DNA from: Sphingomonas sp.
GTDB lineage: Bacteria; Pseudomonadota; Alphaproteobacteria; Sphingomonadales; Sphingomonadaceae
Assembly (NCBI RefSeq): GCF_019749955.1
Contig: NZ_JAIEPC010000002.1
Span: 1 to 63,217, forward strand
Direction of reading: 5' to 3'
Length of the DNA stretch: 63,217 nucleotides
Within the stretch, counting starts at the first letter, position 1; every line of letters starts with the position of its first letter. Below, one piece after another: positions 35,726 through 44,708 of this stretch. A model generated the notes under the pieces. It ran no database searches. It saw only the letters and a program-made list of their open reading frames with translations, and had not been told where the DNA came from. The translations under genes were made by a program, and so were the position numbers.

Positions 35726-37291
35726 TTAAAATTCTGACCAATCGTCGTCGCCATCATCGGACTTCAGCGCGAGATTGCCCGATACCATCGGCGCGCGCGC
35801 CTTGCGCTTGGGCGTGAGGCGCGTTGGCGCGACGGTGCGGCGGGCCGGGGCCTCGCCCCCAAGCTTGAACCGCGCGACGACATCGGCAAGCGCTTCAGCT
35901 TCACCCGCCAGGCTGCGCGCGGCGGCGGTCGATTCCTCGACCATCGCGGCATTTTGCTGCGTCATCTTGTCCATTTCGCCGACCGCGCCATTGACCTGTT
36001 GCAGGTTGGTCGCCTGCGTCTCGGCGGATTCAGCGATGGTCGTGATCATGCCGCTGATCGTGCCCACCCGGGTGACAATCCGGTCGAGCAGCGTGCCGGT
36101 CTCGCCGACCAGCGCAACGCCTGCGCCGACTTGCTCGGCCGATGTCGTGATCAGCGCCTTGATGTCCTTGGCTGCGTCAGCCGAACGCTGCGCCAGCGCG
36201 CGGACTTCGTTGGCGACGACCGCAAACCCCTTGCCAGCATCACCGGCGCGCGCCGCCTCGACGCCCGCATTCAGCGCGAGCAAATTGGTCTGGAAGGCGA
36301 TGCCGTCGATGACGTTGATGATCTGGGTGATTTCATGCGCCGATTTCTCGATCGCGCCCATCGCGCCGACCGCGCGCTTGACAACGGCGCCGCCTTCGCT
36401 GGCCTCGCGGTGCGCTTCGTCAATCGAGCGGTTGACCTCGGCAGCGCCCTTGGCGGTCTCGCGCACCATCGACGTCACCTGGTTCATCGCCGCCGATGTT
36501 TCCTCAAGGCTTGCCGCCTGCTGCTCGGTGCGCAGCGCCAGATCGTCCGAGGCCGCCCGAATTTCCGACGCGCCGCTGTGCACGCTCGACGCCGTGTCGG
36601 ACACGCTCGACATGATGTCGCCCAGCCCATTGATCGAATTGTTGAAACCGGTCCGCAGGCTTTCATATTCAGGCGCCAGCGGCGTTTCGATCCGGTAGGT
36701 CATGTCACCGGCGGCCAGCGCTTCGAGCGCGCGGGCGAGTTCGTCGACGACGACGCGCTGCTTGGCTTCATTTTCGGCCTGCGCGCGCGATGCGCCGCGG
36801 AACACTTCAAAGGCCGCAGCCATCGTGCCGATTTCGTCGTGGCGCCCGGCGCCGGGAACCGCGACATCGAAATCACCGCCAGCCATCCGCTCGATCGCGG
36901 GCAACAGCCCAGTGTCGACTTCATCCCAGAATTTATTGGCGGCAGCGCCCGACTGCGCGAGCAACGCCGTTTTCAGCGCGGGGTCGAGATCGGTCTTCTG
37001 CCAATAGCTTTCGCGGTCCTCGAACTGCTTGTGCAGCTCGGCCAGACGCGCCTTGCGCGCCGCGAGTGACGCGGGGTTGTTCACCAGCAACGTGGCTTCG
37101 AGATAGGGCTCGATGACATATTCGGGCGGCGGCAGGATGTCGGCGACCAGATCGCTGACCTGCTGGTTCTTCAGCTGGATCGGGCCGCCGAAGCGGATTT
37201 TGTTGATTTCCATCGACGCGACGACGCCTGCGAGGGCCATCGCCCCCAAGATCAGACCGCCGCCAATTTTCCCGTTCCGCTTGATGCTCAT
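35726..37291 (-). CDS. methyl-accepting chemotaxis protein lacking a second membrane helix
   Basis: 521 residues, first gene of the chemotaxis operon. One hydrophobic helix is visible (about residues 9-28). A polar segment of about 100 residues ([20 protein letters not shown] and on) then runs directly into the HAMP-like region [23 protein letters not shown] (about 132-165) with no second transmembrane helix. The signalling domain is complete (hairpin tip [20 protein letters not shown]) and the C-terminus is DDWSEF, an xWxxF CheR tether. Compared with related receptors, the second half of the sensor and TM2 appear to be missing, so its membrane topology is puzzling. Confidence 0.9.
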   Translation of the reverse strand: MSIKRNGKIGGGLILGAMALAGVVASMEINKIRFGGPIQLKNQQVSDLVADILPPPEYVIEPYLEATLLVNNPASLAARKARLAELHKQFEDRESYWQKTDLDPALKTALLAQSGAAANKFWDEVDTGLLPAIERMAGGDFDVAVPGAGRHDEIGTMAAAFEVFRGASRAQAENEAKQRVVVDELARALEALAAGDMTYRIETPLAPEYESLRTGFNNSINGLGDIMSSVSDTASSVHSGASEIRAASDDLALRTEQQAASLEETSAAMNQVTSMVRETAKGAAEVNRSIDEAHREASEGGAVVKRAVGAMGAIEKSAHEITQIINVIDGIAFQTNLLALNAGVEAARAGDAGKGFAVVANEVRALAQRSADAAKDIKALITTSAEQVGAGVALVGETGTLLDRIVTRVGTISGMITTIAESAETQATNLQQVNGAVGEMDKMTQQNAAMVEESTAAARSLAGEAEALADVVARFKLGGEAPARRTVAPTRLTPKRKARAPMVSGNLALKSDDGDDDWSEF

Positions 37292-37344
37292 TTTTCCAGC
37301 CCCGATTGAATGCAGATCGCTCGGGCGGGGCTACGCAAGTTACG

Positions 37345-37359
37345 TTAACGAGAATTTAG
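37345..37359 (-). promoter_or_regulatory. CtrA-like box upstream of the chemotaxis operon (site 1)
   Basis: On the minus strand CTAA-N7-TTAAC, one mismatch from the CtrA consensus TTAA-N7-TTAAC. It lies about 54 bp upstream of the first MCP start. In alphaproteobacteria CtrA often controls motility and chemotaxis genes. Confidence 0.45.
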
Positions 37360-37427
37360 CTTCGGCGGCGCGTTTCAGCCCTTTGCAGGCTGTGTTCCGG
37401 CCCGATGTTTTGCGACGCACAAACGGG

Positions 37428-37443
37428 TTAACAACGAGCTAAC
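37428..37443 (+). promoter_or_regulatory. CtrA-like box (site 2)
   Basis: TTAA-N7-CTAAC on the plus strand, again one mismatch from TTAA-N7-TTAAC, about 85 bp from site 1 in the same intergenic region. Two such sites in 100 bp of a high-GC genome are unlikely to be chance, but binding is not shown. Confidence 0.42.
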
Positions 37444-37708
37444 GACGGTCCGCCGCAGATTTCTGCTTGTTTCCAGCTGCATCCGAAATGGACCAATCGC
37501 GTTTTCGACCGCAGAATGGTCGAAATGGGCTTAAAACGGGGGGTGCCCACATTGGGCAGCGCAGGAATGTGACCTCGCGCAAAAGCACGTTTTTAAGCGC
37601 ATGCCATTCCTCCCAGTCGCCCGCATGGACGTCGTTGCTGGCACTCAAACAGCCGACTAAGGCTAAGGCATTGAGCCTATCGCTGTCCTGTTCCGTGGAA
37701 GACGCATC

Positions 37709-40063
37709 GTGGAATTTGCCCAGACCCATGCAACTGTCAGCGCTCTATCGGCATCGCCCGAGCAGATTGCGCTGCTCGAGACGATCGACGCGCGGCTGCG
37801 CTGGCTGGCGTCGTGGACGATCCACAACGCCAATCACTTGCGCGACAGCCGCGACGGGCTGAAAGTGGGCGGGCACCAGGCGAGCTGCGCGTCGATTTCG
37901 ACGATCATGACCGCGCTCTACTTCGCCGCACTCGGGCCGAACGACCGGGTGGCGGTGAAACCCCACGCTGGCCCGATCCTGCACGCGATCCATTATCTGC
38001 TCGGCCAGCAAAGCCTTGAGCAGCTACAGGCATTTCGCGGCTTCGGCGGCATGCAAAGCTATCCCAGCCGCACCAAGGATGCGATTCCGGTGGACTTCTC
38101 GACCGGGTCGGTGGGCCTCGGCGTTGCGGTTACCGCCTTTGCCTCGCTGGTGCAGGATTATCTCGTCGCGCATGGCAAGCTCGCGCGCGGGGACATGGGC
38201 CGGATGATCGCGTTGATGGGCGATGCCGAACTCGATGAAGGCAATATCTACGAATGCCTGATCGAGGCGTATAAGCACGACGTCCGCAATTGCTGGTGGA
38301 TCGTCGATTACAACCGCCAGTCGCTCGACGCGACGACGGCGGACCGGATGTTCGATCGCTTCGACGATATCTTCGAAACCTGCGGCTGGCGCGTGCTGAC
38401 ACTGAAGCATGGCAAATTGCAGCGCGCGGCATTCAAACAGCCCGGCGGCCAGCATCTGGAGCAATGGATCGACGGGTGCCCCAACGCCGATTTCGCGGCG
38501 CTGACCTATCAGGGGGGGGCCGCGTGGCGCGAGCGGCTGATGCGGGATATCGGCGCCCAATCGGGCGTTGCCGCCTTGCTCGCGGCGCATGACGATGCCG
38601 CGCTTGCACGGCTGATGACCAATTTGGGCGGGCATTGCATCGAAACAATCCTCGATGCTTTCGCCAAGGCCGCCGACGACACGCCGACCTGTTTCATCGC
38701 CTATACCGTCAAGGGTTATGGCCTGCCGTTTGCGGGCCATAAGGATAATCACGCCGGGCTGATGAACCCCGGCCAGATCGAAGCCTTACGTGATCAGATG
38801 GGCATCGCGGCGGGCGCGGAATGGCAGCCTTGGTCGGGTTTGGGCGATAATGCCCGGGCTAGCGTTACCGCGTTCGTCGAAGCGTCGGGGCTGAAGGCCA
38901 AGATCGCCGACCGTGCCTTCGCCGAGGTTGCCGTGCCCGACCGTTTGCCAGTGCCCGAGGGCGACGAGCAAGCGACCCAGACCGCGTTCGGCAAGATCCT
39001 GCTTGACCTAGCCAAGTCTGGGCATCCGCTCGCAGATCACATCGTCACGACCTCGCCCGACGTGACCGTATCGACGAACCTCGGCGCCTGGGTCAATCAG
39101 CGCGGGTTGTTCCGGCGCAAGGACATGGCCGATGTCTTCGCGGCCGCGCGCATCCCCTCGGCGCAAAAATGGGCGGCGCGCCCGGCCGGCCAGCATGTCG
39201 AACTGGGCATCGCTGAGAGCAATTTATTCCTGATGCTGGCGGCGGCGGGGATATCAGCGCCGCTGTTCGGCACGCGGTTGATGCCGGTTGGGACCGTCTA
39301 TGATCCGTTCATCGCGCGCGGGCTCGATGCGCTCAACTACGGTTGCTACATGAATGCACGGTTCCTGCTGGTGGCGACGCCATCGGGGCTGACCTTGGGG
39401 CCGGAAGGCGGCGCGCACCAATCGATCAATTCGCCGCTGATCGGGATGGGCCAGCCGGGGCTGACCTATTACGAGCCCGCCTATGCCGATGAGGTCGCGC
39501 TGCTGATGGGGCATGCCTTCCGGCACATGCAAGCCGATGACGGCGGCGCGGTCTATCTGCGGCTGTCGACGCGCAGCATCGCGCAGATGGTGCGCGACGA
39601 TGACCGCTGGGAAGACGGTGCGATCAAGGGCGGTTACTGGCTCAAGCGTCCCGCGCCCGGCGCCGAGGCGGCGATCATCGCGACCGGGGCGATCCTGCCC
39701 GAAGCGCTCGAAGCATGGGAGCAACTCAGGGACGACGTGCCCGGCATCGGCCTGATGGCAGTGACCTCGCCCGATCTGCTTCATCGTGGCTGGTCGGCGG
39801 CGCGCGCGGCGCGGTGGCGGGGCGGGGGCGAGACGGCGCATATCGCGACCTTGCTCGGCGCGCTGTCGCCGACTGCCGGGCTGGTGACGATCATCGACGG
39901 CAGCCCCGGCACGCTCTCCTGGATCGGCGGGGTGCGCGGCAACCGCGTCTCGCCGCTCGGCATCGACCGGTTCGGCCAGACGGGCGATCTGCCTGATCTT
40001 TACCGCGAGTATCGGCTCGACGCGCCTGCGATCATCGATGCGGCGGCAGAGCTGTTCCTGTGA
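37709..40063 (+). CDS. AceE/transketolase-like thiamine-diphosphate enzyme
   Basis: 784 residues, homodimeric E1-type architecture with both transketolase halves. The N-terminal half shows SIMTALYFAAL-like STIMTALYFAALGPNDRVAV and the ThDP/metal motif RMIALMGDAELDEGNIYECL (GDxxxDExN form seen in AceE). The C-terminal half has GQHVELGIAESNLFLMLAAA and TPSGLTLGPEGGAHQSINSP. It is shorter than AceE (about 890 residues) and resembles MdeB-type 2-oxobutyrate dehydrogenase E1 or an orphan transketolase. A 2-oxoacid substrate is inferred. The aminotransferase gene follows with a four-base overlap. Confidence 0.82.
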   Translation: MEFAQTHATVSALSASPEQIALLETIDARLRWLASWTIHNANHLRDSRDGLKVGGHQASCASISTIMTALYFAALGPNDRVAVKPHAGPILHAIHYLLGQQSLEQLQAFRGFGGMQSYPSRTKDAIPVDFSTGSVGLGVAVTAFASLVQDYLVAHGKLARGDMGRMIALMGDAELDEGNIYECLIEAYKHDVRNCWWIVDYNRQSLDATTADRMFDRFDDIFETCGWRVLTLKHGKLQRAAFKQPGGQHLEQWIDGCPNADFAALTYQGGAAWRERLMRDIGAQSGVAALLAAHDDAALARLMTNLGGHCIETILDAFAKAADDTPTCFIAYTVKGYGLPFAGHKDNHAGLMNPGQIEALRDQMGIAAGAEWQPWSGLGDNARASVTAFVEASGLKAKIADRAFAEVAVPDRLPVPEGDEQATQTAFGKILLDLAKSGHPLADHIVTTSPDVTVSTNLGAWVNQRGLFRRKDMADVFAAARIPSAQKWAARPAGQHVELGIAESNLFLMLAAAGISAPLFGTRLMPVGTVYDPFIARGLDALNYGCYMNARFLLVATPSGLTLGPEGGAHQSINSPLIGMGQPGLTYYEPAYADEVALLMGHAFRHMQADDGGAVYLRLSTRSIAQMVRDDDRWEDGAIKGGYWLKRPAPGAEAAIIATGAILPEALEAWEQLRDDVPGIGLMAVTSPDLLHRGWSAARAARWRGGGETAHIATLLGALSPTAGLVTIIDGSPGTLSWIGGVRGNRVSPLGIDRFGQTGDLPDLYREYRLDAPAIIDAAAELFL

Positions 40064-41349
40064 CGATGTCGCGGCGTGATGCCATGATGCTGGCGGCAGG
40101 CGTGGCTGTTGCCACGACTGCCTCGACGGGCGCCGCTGCTGCCCCGGACGCGACCATTGCCCCCGATGACGAAGCGGGCTGGGCGCGGATCGGCAAGCTT
40201 TATCCGGCGATGGGGCCGGTGACGCAGCTCGAACATGGCTATTGGGGCAATATGGCCGCCCCCGTGGCCGCGGCGCATCGCGAGATTCTGGCGCGGCTCA
40301 ATCGCGACACCAGCATCTATGCAAGGCGCGCGATGCGGCGCGACCAGATCACAGCGCAAGCGCGCGCGGCCGCCGCCATGGGCGTGAACCCTGAGGATAT
40401 GGGCTTTTGCCGTAACGCCGCCGAGGGGTTGCAGGCGCTGATCAGCCAGTTTCAGGGCGTGACTGAGGGCGATGCCATTCTCTATTCGGACAATGACTAT
40501 GAGGCGTCGCAAAATGCGATGGCCTATCTGGCGCTGGCCCGGCGCGCGCGGGCGATCAAGGTCGCCCTGCCGCGCGCGCCGACGCGCGACAATGTGATCG
40601 CCGCCTATGCCGAGGCCTTCAAGGGCGCCAAGCGGCTGAAGTTCGTGCTGCTGACGCATGGCACCCACCGCAGCGGGATGGTGGTGCCGGTGGTCGAGAT
40701 TGCCGCGCTGGCCAAGGCAGCAGGCGCGGTGGTGCTGGTCGATTGCGCGCAAAGCTTTTTCCAGCGCCCCTTTGCGATCCCCGATTTCGGTTCGGATTAT
40801 GTCGTGCTCAACTTCCACAAATGGGTCGGCGCGCCCGTTGGGATTGCGGCGTTCTGGTGTCGCCCGGGGATGGCCGCGCAGGTGGCGACCGCGCCGTCCG
40901 AAGCAAGCGATGCGGCACCGGGGGATGTCCAGTCCAAAGTGCATCTGGGCACGGTCGATTTTGCCCCGCAACTGGCATTGCCGACTGCGCTCGATTTTCA
41001 GGCATCGGTGCTGCCCGTGCCGATGAAGCTCGCGCGGCTCCAATATCTGCGCAACCATTGGGTGCGCCAGGTGCGTGGGCTGTCGGGGCTGGAGATCATG
41101 GTCGGCGACGATCCGGAAACGTTTGGCGCGATCACTTCATTCAGGATTGCCGGGCACGGGTCGCCTGCCGACAATGTCGCCATTACCGACACGCTGTTCA
41201 ATCGCTACCGGATCATGACGGTCCATCGGACCGGCCTCGCCGATGGAGCGTGCGTGCGCGTGACGCCTGCACTGTTCACCACGCCCGCTGATCTCGATCG
41301 GCTGGTAGTGGCGCTCAAGCAACTGGTGCCGGAGATCGCGCGCGGCTGA
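40060..41349 (+). CDS. Tat-exported class V aminotransferase-like PLP enzyme
   Basis: 429 residues from a GTG overlapping the previous stop (GTGA); the ATG two codons later is equally possible. The N-terminus MTMSRRDAMMLAAGVAVATT is a twin-arginine signal (SRRDAM), so the folded, cofactor-loaded enzyme is exported. The class V aminotransferase fold follows: GYWGNMAAPVAAAHREILAR, VLVDCAQSFFQRPFAIPDFG (PLP Asp), and NFHKWVGAPVGIAAFW with the Schiff-base Lys. It resembles isopenicillin-N epimerase-like and cysteine-desulfurase-like proteins. The substrate is unknown; coexpression with the AceE-like enzyme is implied by the overlap. Confidence 0.86.
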   Translation: MTMSRRDAMMLAAGVAVATTASTGAAAAPDATIAPDDEAGWARIGKLYPAMGPVTQLEHGYWGNMAAPVAAAHREILARLNRDTSIYARRAMRRDQITAQARAAAAMGVNPEDMGFCRNAAEGLQALISQFQGVTEGDAILYSDNDYEASQNAMAYLALARRARAIKVALPRAPTRDNVIAAYAEAFKGAKRLKFVLLTHGTHRSGMVVPVVEIAALAKAAGAVVLVDCAQSFFQRPFAIPDFGSDYVVLNFHKWVGAPVGIAAFWCRPGMAAQVATAPSEASDAAPGDVQSKVHLGTVDFAPQLALPTALDFQASVLPVPMKLARLQYLRNHWVRQVRGLSGLEIMVGDDPETFGAITSFRIAGHGSPADNVAITDTLFNRYRIMTVHRTGLADGACVRVTPALFTTPADLDRLVVALKQLVPEIARG

Positions 41350-41379
41350 GGTGCAGCGGGGTCATCGGCGCTTCGCCGA

Positions 41380-42729
41380 TCAACGCCCTTTGGCGCGGAA
41401 GCTGGCCGCATCGATGCCGTAACGGCCCATCTTCTCGTAGAGCGTCTTGCGCGGCGTCTGCAGAATCGCTTGTGCTGCGGTGACGTTGCCGCCGGTTTCG
41501 CGCAGCACATCCTCGATCACCGTCGCTTCGAAGCGCCGCACGCGCTCGGCCAGCGGATAGCGATCGCTGTGCGTGGCGAGGTTCGGCGTCTGCCCCAGCC
41601 CGAGCACGGCTTGGACCGCATAGTTGCGCAACTCGCGCACATTCCCGGGCCAGTCATGCGTCGTCAGATAGCGCCGCAATGCTTCGGTCAGCGCGAAGCC
41701 GCCGCCGCCCACCCGCGCACGCGCTTCCTCCACGAACAGCGCGAACAGCGGCGCGATATCGTCGCGGCGATCACGCAGCGGCGGCACGTGCAGACGCACG
41801 ACATTCAGCCGGTAGAACAAATCCTTGCGAAAGCGGCCCTCGGCGACGAGCGCAGCCAGATCGACCTTGCTGGTGGCAATCACCCGCAAATCGACCGCGC
41901 GGGGCCGAGGCGCGCCGATCGGCTGGACCTCGCGCTCTTCGAGAACGCGGAGGAATTTCGACTGGATCGGCAGAGGCATGCTGTCGATTTCGTCGAGCAG
42001 GAGCGTGCCGCCGTCAGAGGCTTCGATCTGGCCCGTCCGCGCCAGCCGCGTGTGCGGCACCGAATCGGCGGCGTGACCGAACAGCTCGATCTCGGCCAGC
42101 GCCTCGGGCAAGGCACCGCAATTGACCGCGATGAACGGGCGGCTTCGGCGCGGGCTGAAGCGATGCACCATCATCGCCACCAGCTCCTTGCCGGTACCCG
42201 TCTCGCCCTCGACCAGCACATCGATGCCCGATGCCGCGACCTGGCGGATCGTCGCGCGCAGCCGGGCCATCGGCGGGCTGTCGCCAACCATCGGCTCGGC
42301 ATCGCCTTGCGCCTCGGCAGCGGCACGCAGGCGACGATTGTCGAGCACCAACAGCCGCTTTTCGAGTGCGCGCCGGGTCGAGGCGATCAAGTGGTCGGTC
42401 GCGAATGGCTTGGTCAGGAAATCGAACGCGCCTTCGCGCAGAGCGCTGACCGCCATTGCAACATCGGCATGGCCGGTGACGAGGATCACCGGAATGTCGG
42501 GATCGATCGCGCGCACCCGGGCGAAAAGCTGGAGCCCGTCCATGCCCCGCATGCGAATGTCCGACACGATCGCACCCGCGAAATCATGACCGATTGTTGG
42601 CAATGCCTGATCGGCGCTGGCAAAGGCCTGCACGTCGAACCCCGCGAGCTCCAATGCCTGCACGGTGGCATCGCGCAGCGCCGGATCATCCTCGACGAAA
42701 CAGACCGGCTGGTGCGTCGGGAACAGCAT
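41380..42729 (-). CDS. dctD: DctD-type NtrC-family response regulator without GAFTGA
   Basis: 449 residues: receiver (FVEDDPALRDATVQALELAG, phospho-acceptor D57), AAA+ domain (Walker A GETGTGKE 175-182, Walker B GGTLLLDEIDSMP, arginine-finger region FRKDLFYRLNVVRLHVPPLR) and a Fis-type HTH at the C-terminus (NVTAAQAILQTPRKTLYEKM). The sigma-54 contact loop is absent: after ELFGH, the six residues aligned with GAFTGA are DSVPHT (222-227). It is encoded after dctB with a one-base overlap and divergent from dctA. Activation of dctA is inferred; without GAFTGA it may act with sigma-70 or as a repressor. Confidence 0.9.
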   Translation of the reverse strand: MLFPTHQPVCFVEDDPALRDATVQALELAGFDVQAFASADQALPTIGHDFAGAIVSDIRMRGMDGLQLFARVRAIDPDIPVILVTGHADVAMAVSALREGAFDFLTKPFATDHLIASTRRALEKRLLVLDNRRLRAAAEAQGDAEPMVGDSPPMARLRATIRQVAASGIDVLVEGETGTGKELVAMMVHRFSPRRSRPFIAVNCGALPEALAEIELFGHAADSVPHTRLARTGQIEASDGGTLLLDEIDSMPLPIQSKFLRVLEEREVQPIGAPRPRAVDLRVIATSKVDLAALVAEGRFRKDLFYRLNVVRLHVPPLRDRRDDIAPLFALFVEEARARVGGGGFALTEALRRYLTTHDWPGNVRELRNYAVQAVLGLGQTPNLATHSDRYPLAERVRRFEATVIEDVLRETGGNVTAAQAILQTPRKTLYEKMGRYGIDAASFRAKGR

Positions 42730-44516
42730 CAGCGGCGCTTGAGCAACAGCATGAACGCGGCGCCACCGAGCGGCGACGGCACCAGCGTCAGCTCGCCGCC
42801 GAACTCGCGGGCTATATCGCGGGCGATGGCGAGACCAAGGCCAATTCCGGCGGGCTTGGCCGTCACGAACGGTGTGAACAGCGCATCGGCAATTGCCGGG
42901 TCGACGCCGGGGCCATTGTCGGCGATCGTTACGGTCATCGCTTGATCGTCGGTTGCCGCGACGACGAGCGAAATGGCGGGGATCGCGCGCCCGGTCATCG
43001 CATCGAGCGCATTTTGGAGCAGGTTGATCAGCACCTGCTCGAGCCGAACCCGGTCGCCGATCACGAGCGTGTTGGCCAGTGTTTTAGGCAAATCGATCGC
43101 GGTGATCTGGCGCGCGCGCTCGCCGAGGATCATCAGTGAGCCGTCGATCACCGAGCCGATCGGCACGGCATCGATCGCAGGCGTCTTGCGGCGGGCGAAG
43201 TTGCGCAGCTCGGCGGTGATGCTGCCGATGCGGCTGGTGAGGTCGATGATCCGCCCGAGATTGTCGCGCACGGGCTGGAGTTGCGCGCGATCGAGCAACT
43301 GACCGGCATTTTCGGCAAAGGTGCGGATCGCCGCCACTGGCTGGTTGATCTCATGCGCGACGCCCGCCGTGATCTGCCCGAGCGATCCCAGCCGGTTGGC
43401 CTGTGCCAGCTCCTCGCGGGCGGCGCGATAGCGGCGGTCGGCATCGGCACGCTCGCGCGACTCCACTTGCAGTGCCTGGTTGGCGGCCTGCAATTGCGCG
43501 GTCCGGCGAACCACTTCGGCCTCCAACGTGCGCTGGGCGTCGAGCGCTAGCTGGCGTTTCTCACGGTCGCGCAGCACCAGCGCGCCGACCGCGATTACCA
43601 CGACCAAAATGCCAAGGCCCCAGAGCCGGACATTGCCATTGGCCGCCGCCAATGGCGCCGCAATCGGTTCGAGATGAACCAGCCGCCCGTCGGCGAGCGG
43701 GACCGGCTCGGTTGCGGCGCGGTAGAGCGTGGCTGCCTCGCCGCGACCGACCCGCGCGAGCGGACCCGCGAGGTCGACGGCGGCGGGCTTGGGCGCGGCC
43801 CCGCCGAACTGGAGCGTCTGGCGCACGCGCGCGAGCGTCGCGGCATCGAGCGGTCGGGTCGCCCGGAAACGCCAGTCGGGGACTGCCGTGATCAGGATCA
43901 CGCCTTGCGCATCGGTGACGAAACTGGGGCCGGAGGCGCGCGCCCAGATTGCTTCGACGCGATCGAATTCGACCTTGACGACAATCGTGCCCGCCGGGCG
44001 TCCGTCGAGATCGAGGCGTCGTGCCAGATAGAGCCCCGGGCGCCCGCTGACGGTGCCGAGCGCGAACAGTTCCGACTGGCCGTTCGCCATTGCGTCGCGG
44101 AAATAGGGGCGAAAGCCATAGTTGCTGCCGACGAAGCTGGTCGGGAGCCGCCAATTGCTCGCGGCAATGGTCAGCCCATCGCGGTCGATCAGATAAATAG
44201 CGGCGGAGTCGGTGCGCTGGGCGAGCAGTTCGAGCGTGCGATCAAGCCGCGCGATCGGTGCCGGGGCATGCGTCGCCAACGCGGCGGCGACATCGGGATA
44301 TTCGGCGAGCACGACCGGCAGCAGGCGAAACTTCTGCAATTCACTCGCGAGCAGTCCGGCATGGCTGCGCGCGGCGCGCGCGGCAGTTACGTCGGCGGCA
44401 GCAATCGCCTGCGTCCGCGCCCAGCGCTCGCCCAAAGTCGCGAACAGCGCGACGAAGAGCAGGGCGGCAAGGCCGGCAGCGATGGCGCCGCGTCGTCGCT
44501 TCCAGAACCCGATCAT
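42729..44516 (-). CDS. dctB: DctB-type sensor histidine kinase
   Basis: 595 residues. Two membrane helices (about 10-30 and 290-310) enclose a periplasmic region with the tandem PAS/dCache pattern of DctB (YLIDRDGLTIAASNWRLPTS, then SFVGSNYGFRPYFRDAMANG). A coiled-coil with ELAQANRLGSLGQITAGVAH leads to the HisKA histidine in AGVAHEINQPVAAIRTF and a HATPase domain (QVLINLLQNALDAMTGRAIP, VTIADNGPGVDPAIADALFT, PAGIGLGLAIARDIAREFGG). It senses C4-dicarboxylates in known systems and phosphorylates DctD. It is divergent from dctA. Confidence 0.93.
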   Translation of the reverse strand: MIGFWKRRRGAIAAGLAALLFVALFATLGERWARTQAIAAADVTAARAARSHAGLLASELQKFRLLPVVLAEYPDVAAALATHAPAPIARLDRTLELLAQRTDSAAIYLIDRDGLTIAASNWRLPTSFVGSNYGFRPYFRDAMANGQSELFALGTVSGRPGLYLARRLDLDGRPAGTIVVKVEFDRVEAIWARASGPSFVTDAQGVILITAVPDWRFRATRPLDAATLARVRQTLQFGGAAPKPAAVDLAGPLARVGRGEAATLYRAATEPVPLADGRLVHLEPIAAPLAAANGNVRLWGLGILVVVIAVGALVLRDREKRQLALDAQRTLEAEVVRRTAQLQAANQALQVESRERADADRRYRAAREELAQANRLGSLGQITAGVAHEINQPVAAIRTFAENAGQLLDRAQLQPVRDNLGRIIDLTSRIGSITAELRNFARRKTPAIDAVPIGSVIDGSLMILGERARQITAIDLPKTLANTLVIGDRVRLEQVLINLLQNALDAMTGRAIPAISLVVAATDDQAMTVTIADNGPGVDPAIADALFTPFVTAKPAGIGLGLAIARDIAREFGGELTLVPSPLGGAAFMLLLKRR

Positions 44517-44708
44517 CTGGGCGGTTTATCACACATTATGCGCGATGTACGTCACGATTTCCACACATCAAATCTTACGCTCGGTTGAGGTTATAAATCC
44601 AGATCAGATATTTAGCAGATTGTTCGACGAATTTGCCATGTGCTGAGCCCACCCTATGCTCGCGTCAAAGCCTCAAGTGAAGGCGCGCAGATAGCGCAAA
44701 GGGGATCA

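Larger units (their letters stand above)
37292..37708. promoter_or_regulatory. 417-bp divergent promoter region between the chemotaxis operon and the AceE-like gene
   Basis: No gene was accepted here; a 96-residue minus-strand frame has no family features. The left half holds two near-consensus CtrA boxes, listed separately. The region is noticeably AT-richer than its surroundings around 37335-37445, as expected for promoters. Confidence 0.6.

Noticed and set aside
37439..37729. Possible 96-residue minus-strand gene upstream of the AceE-like gene
   Set aside because: It overlaps the AceE-like start and the promoter region, has no domain, and starts without a ribosome site.
44682..44695. GG-N10-GC spacing resembling a sigma-54 -24/-12 promoter ahead of dctA
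   Set aside because: The -12 element would place the transcript start almost at the dctA start codon and after its ribosome site, and the flanking bases fit poorly. DctD here also lacks GAFTGA.
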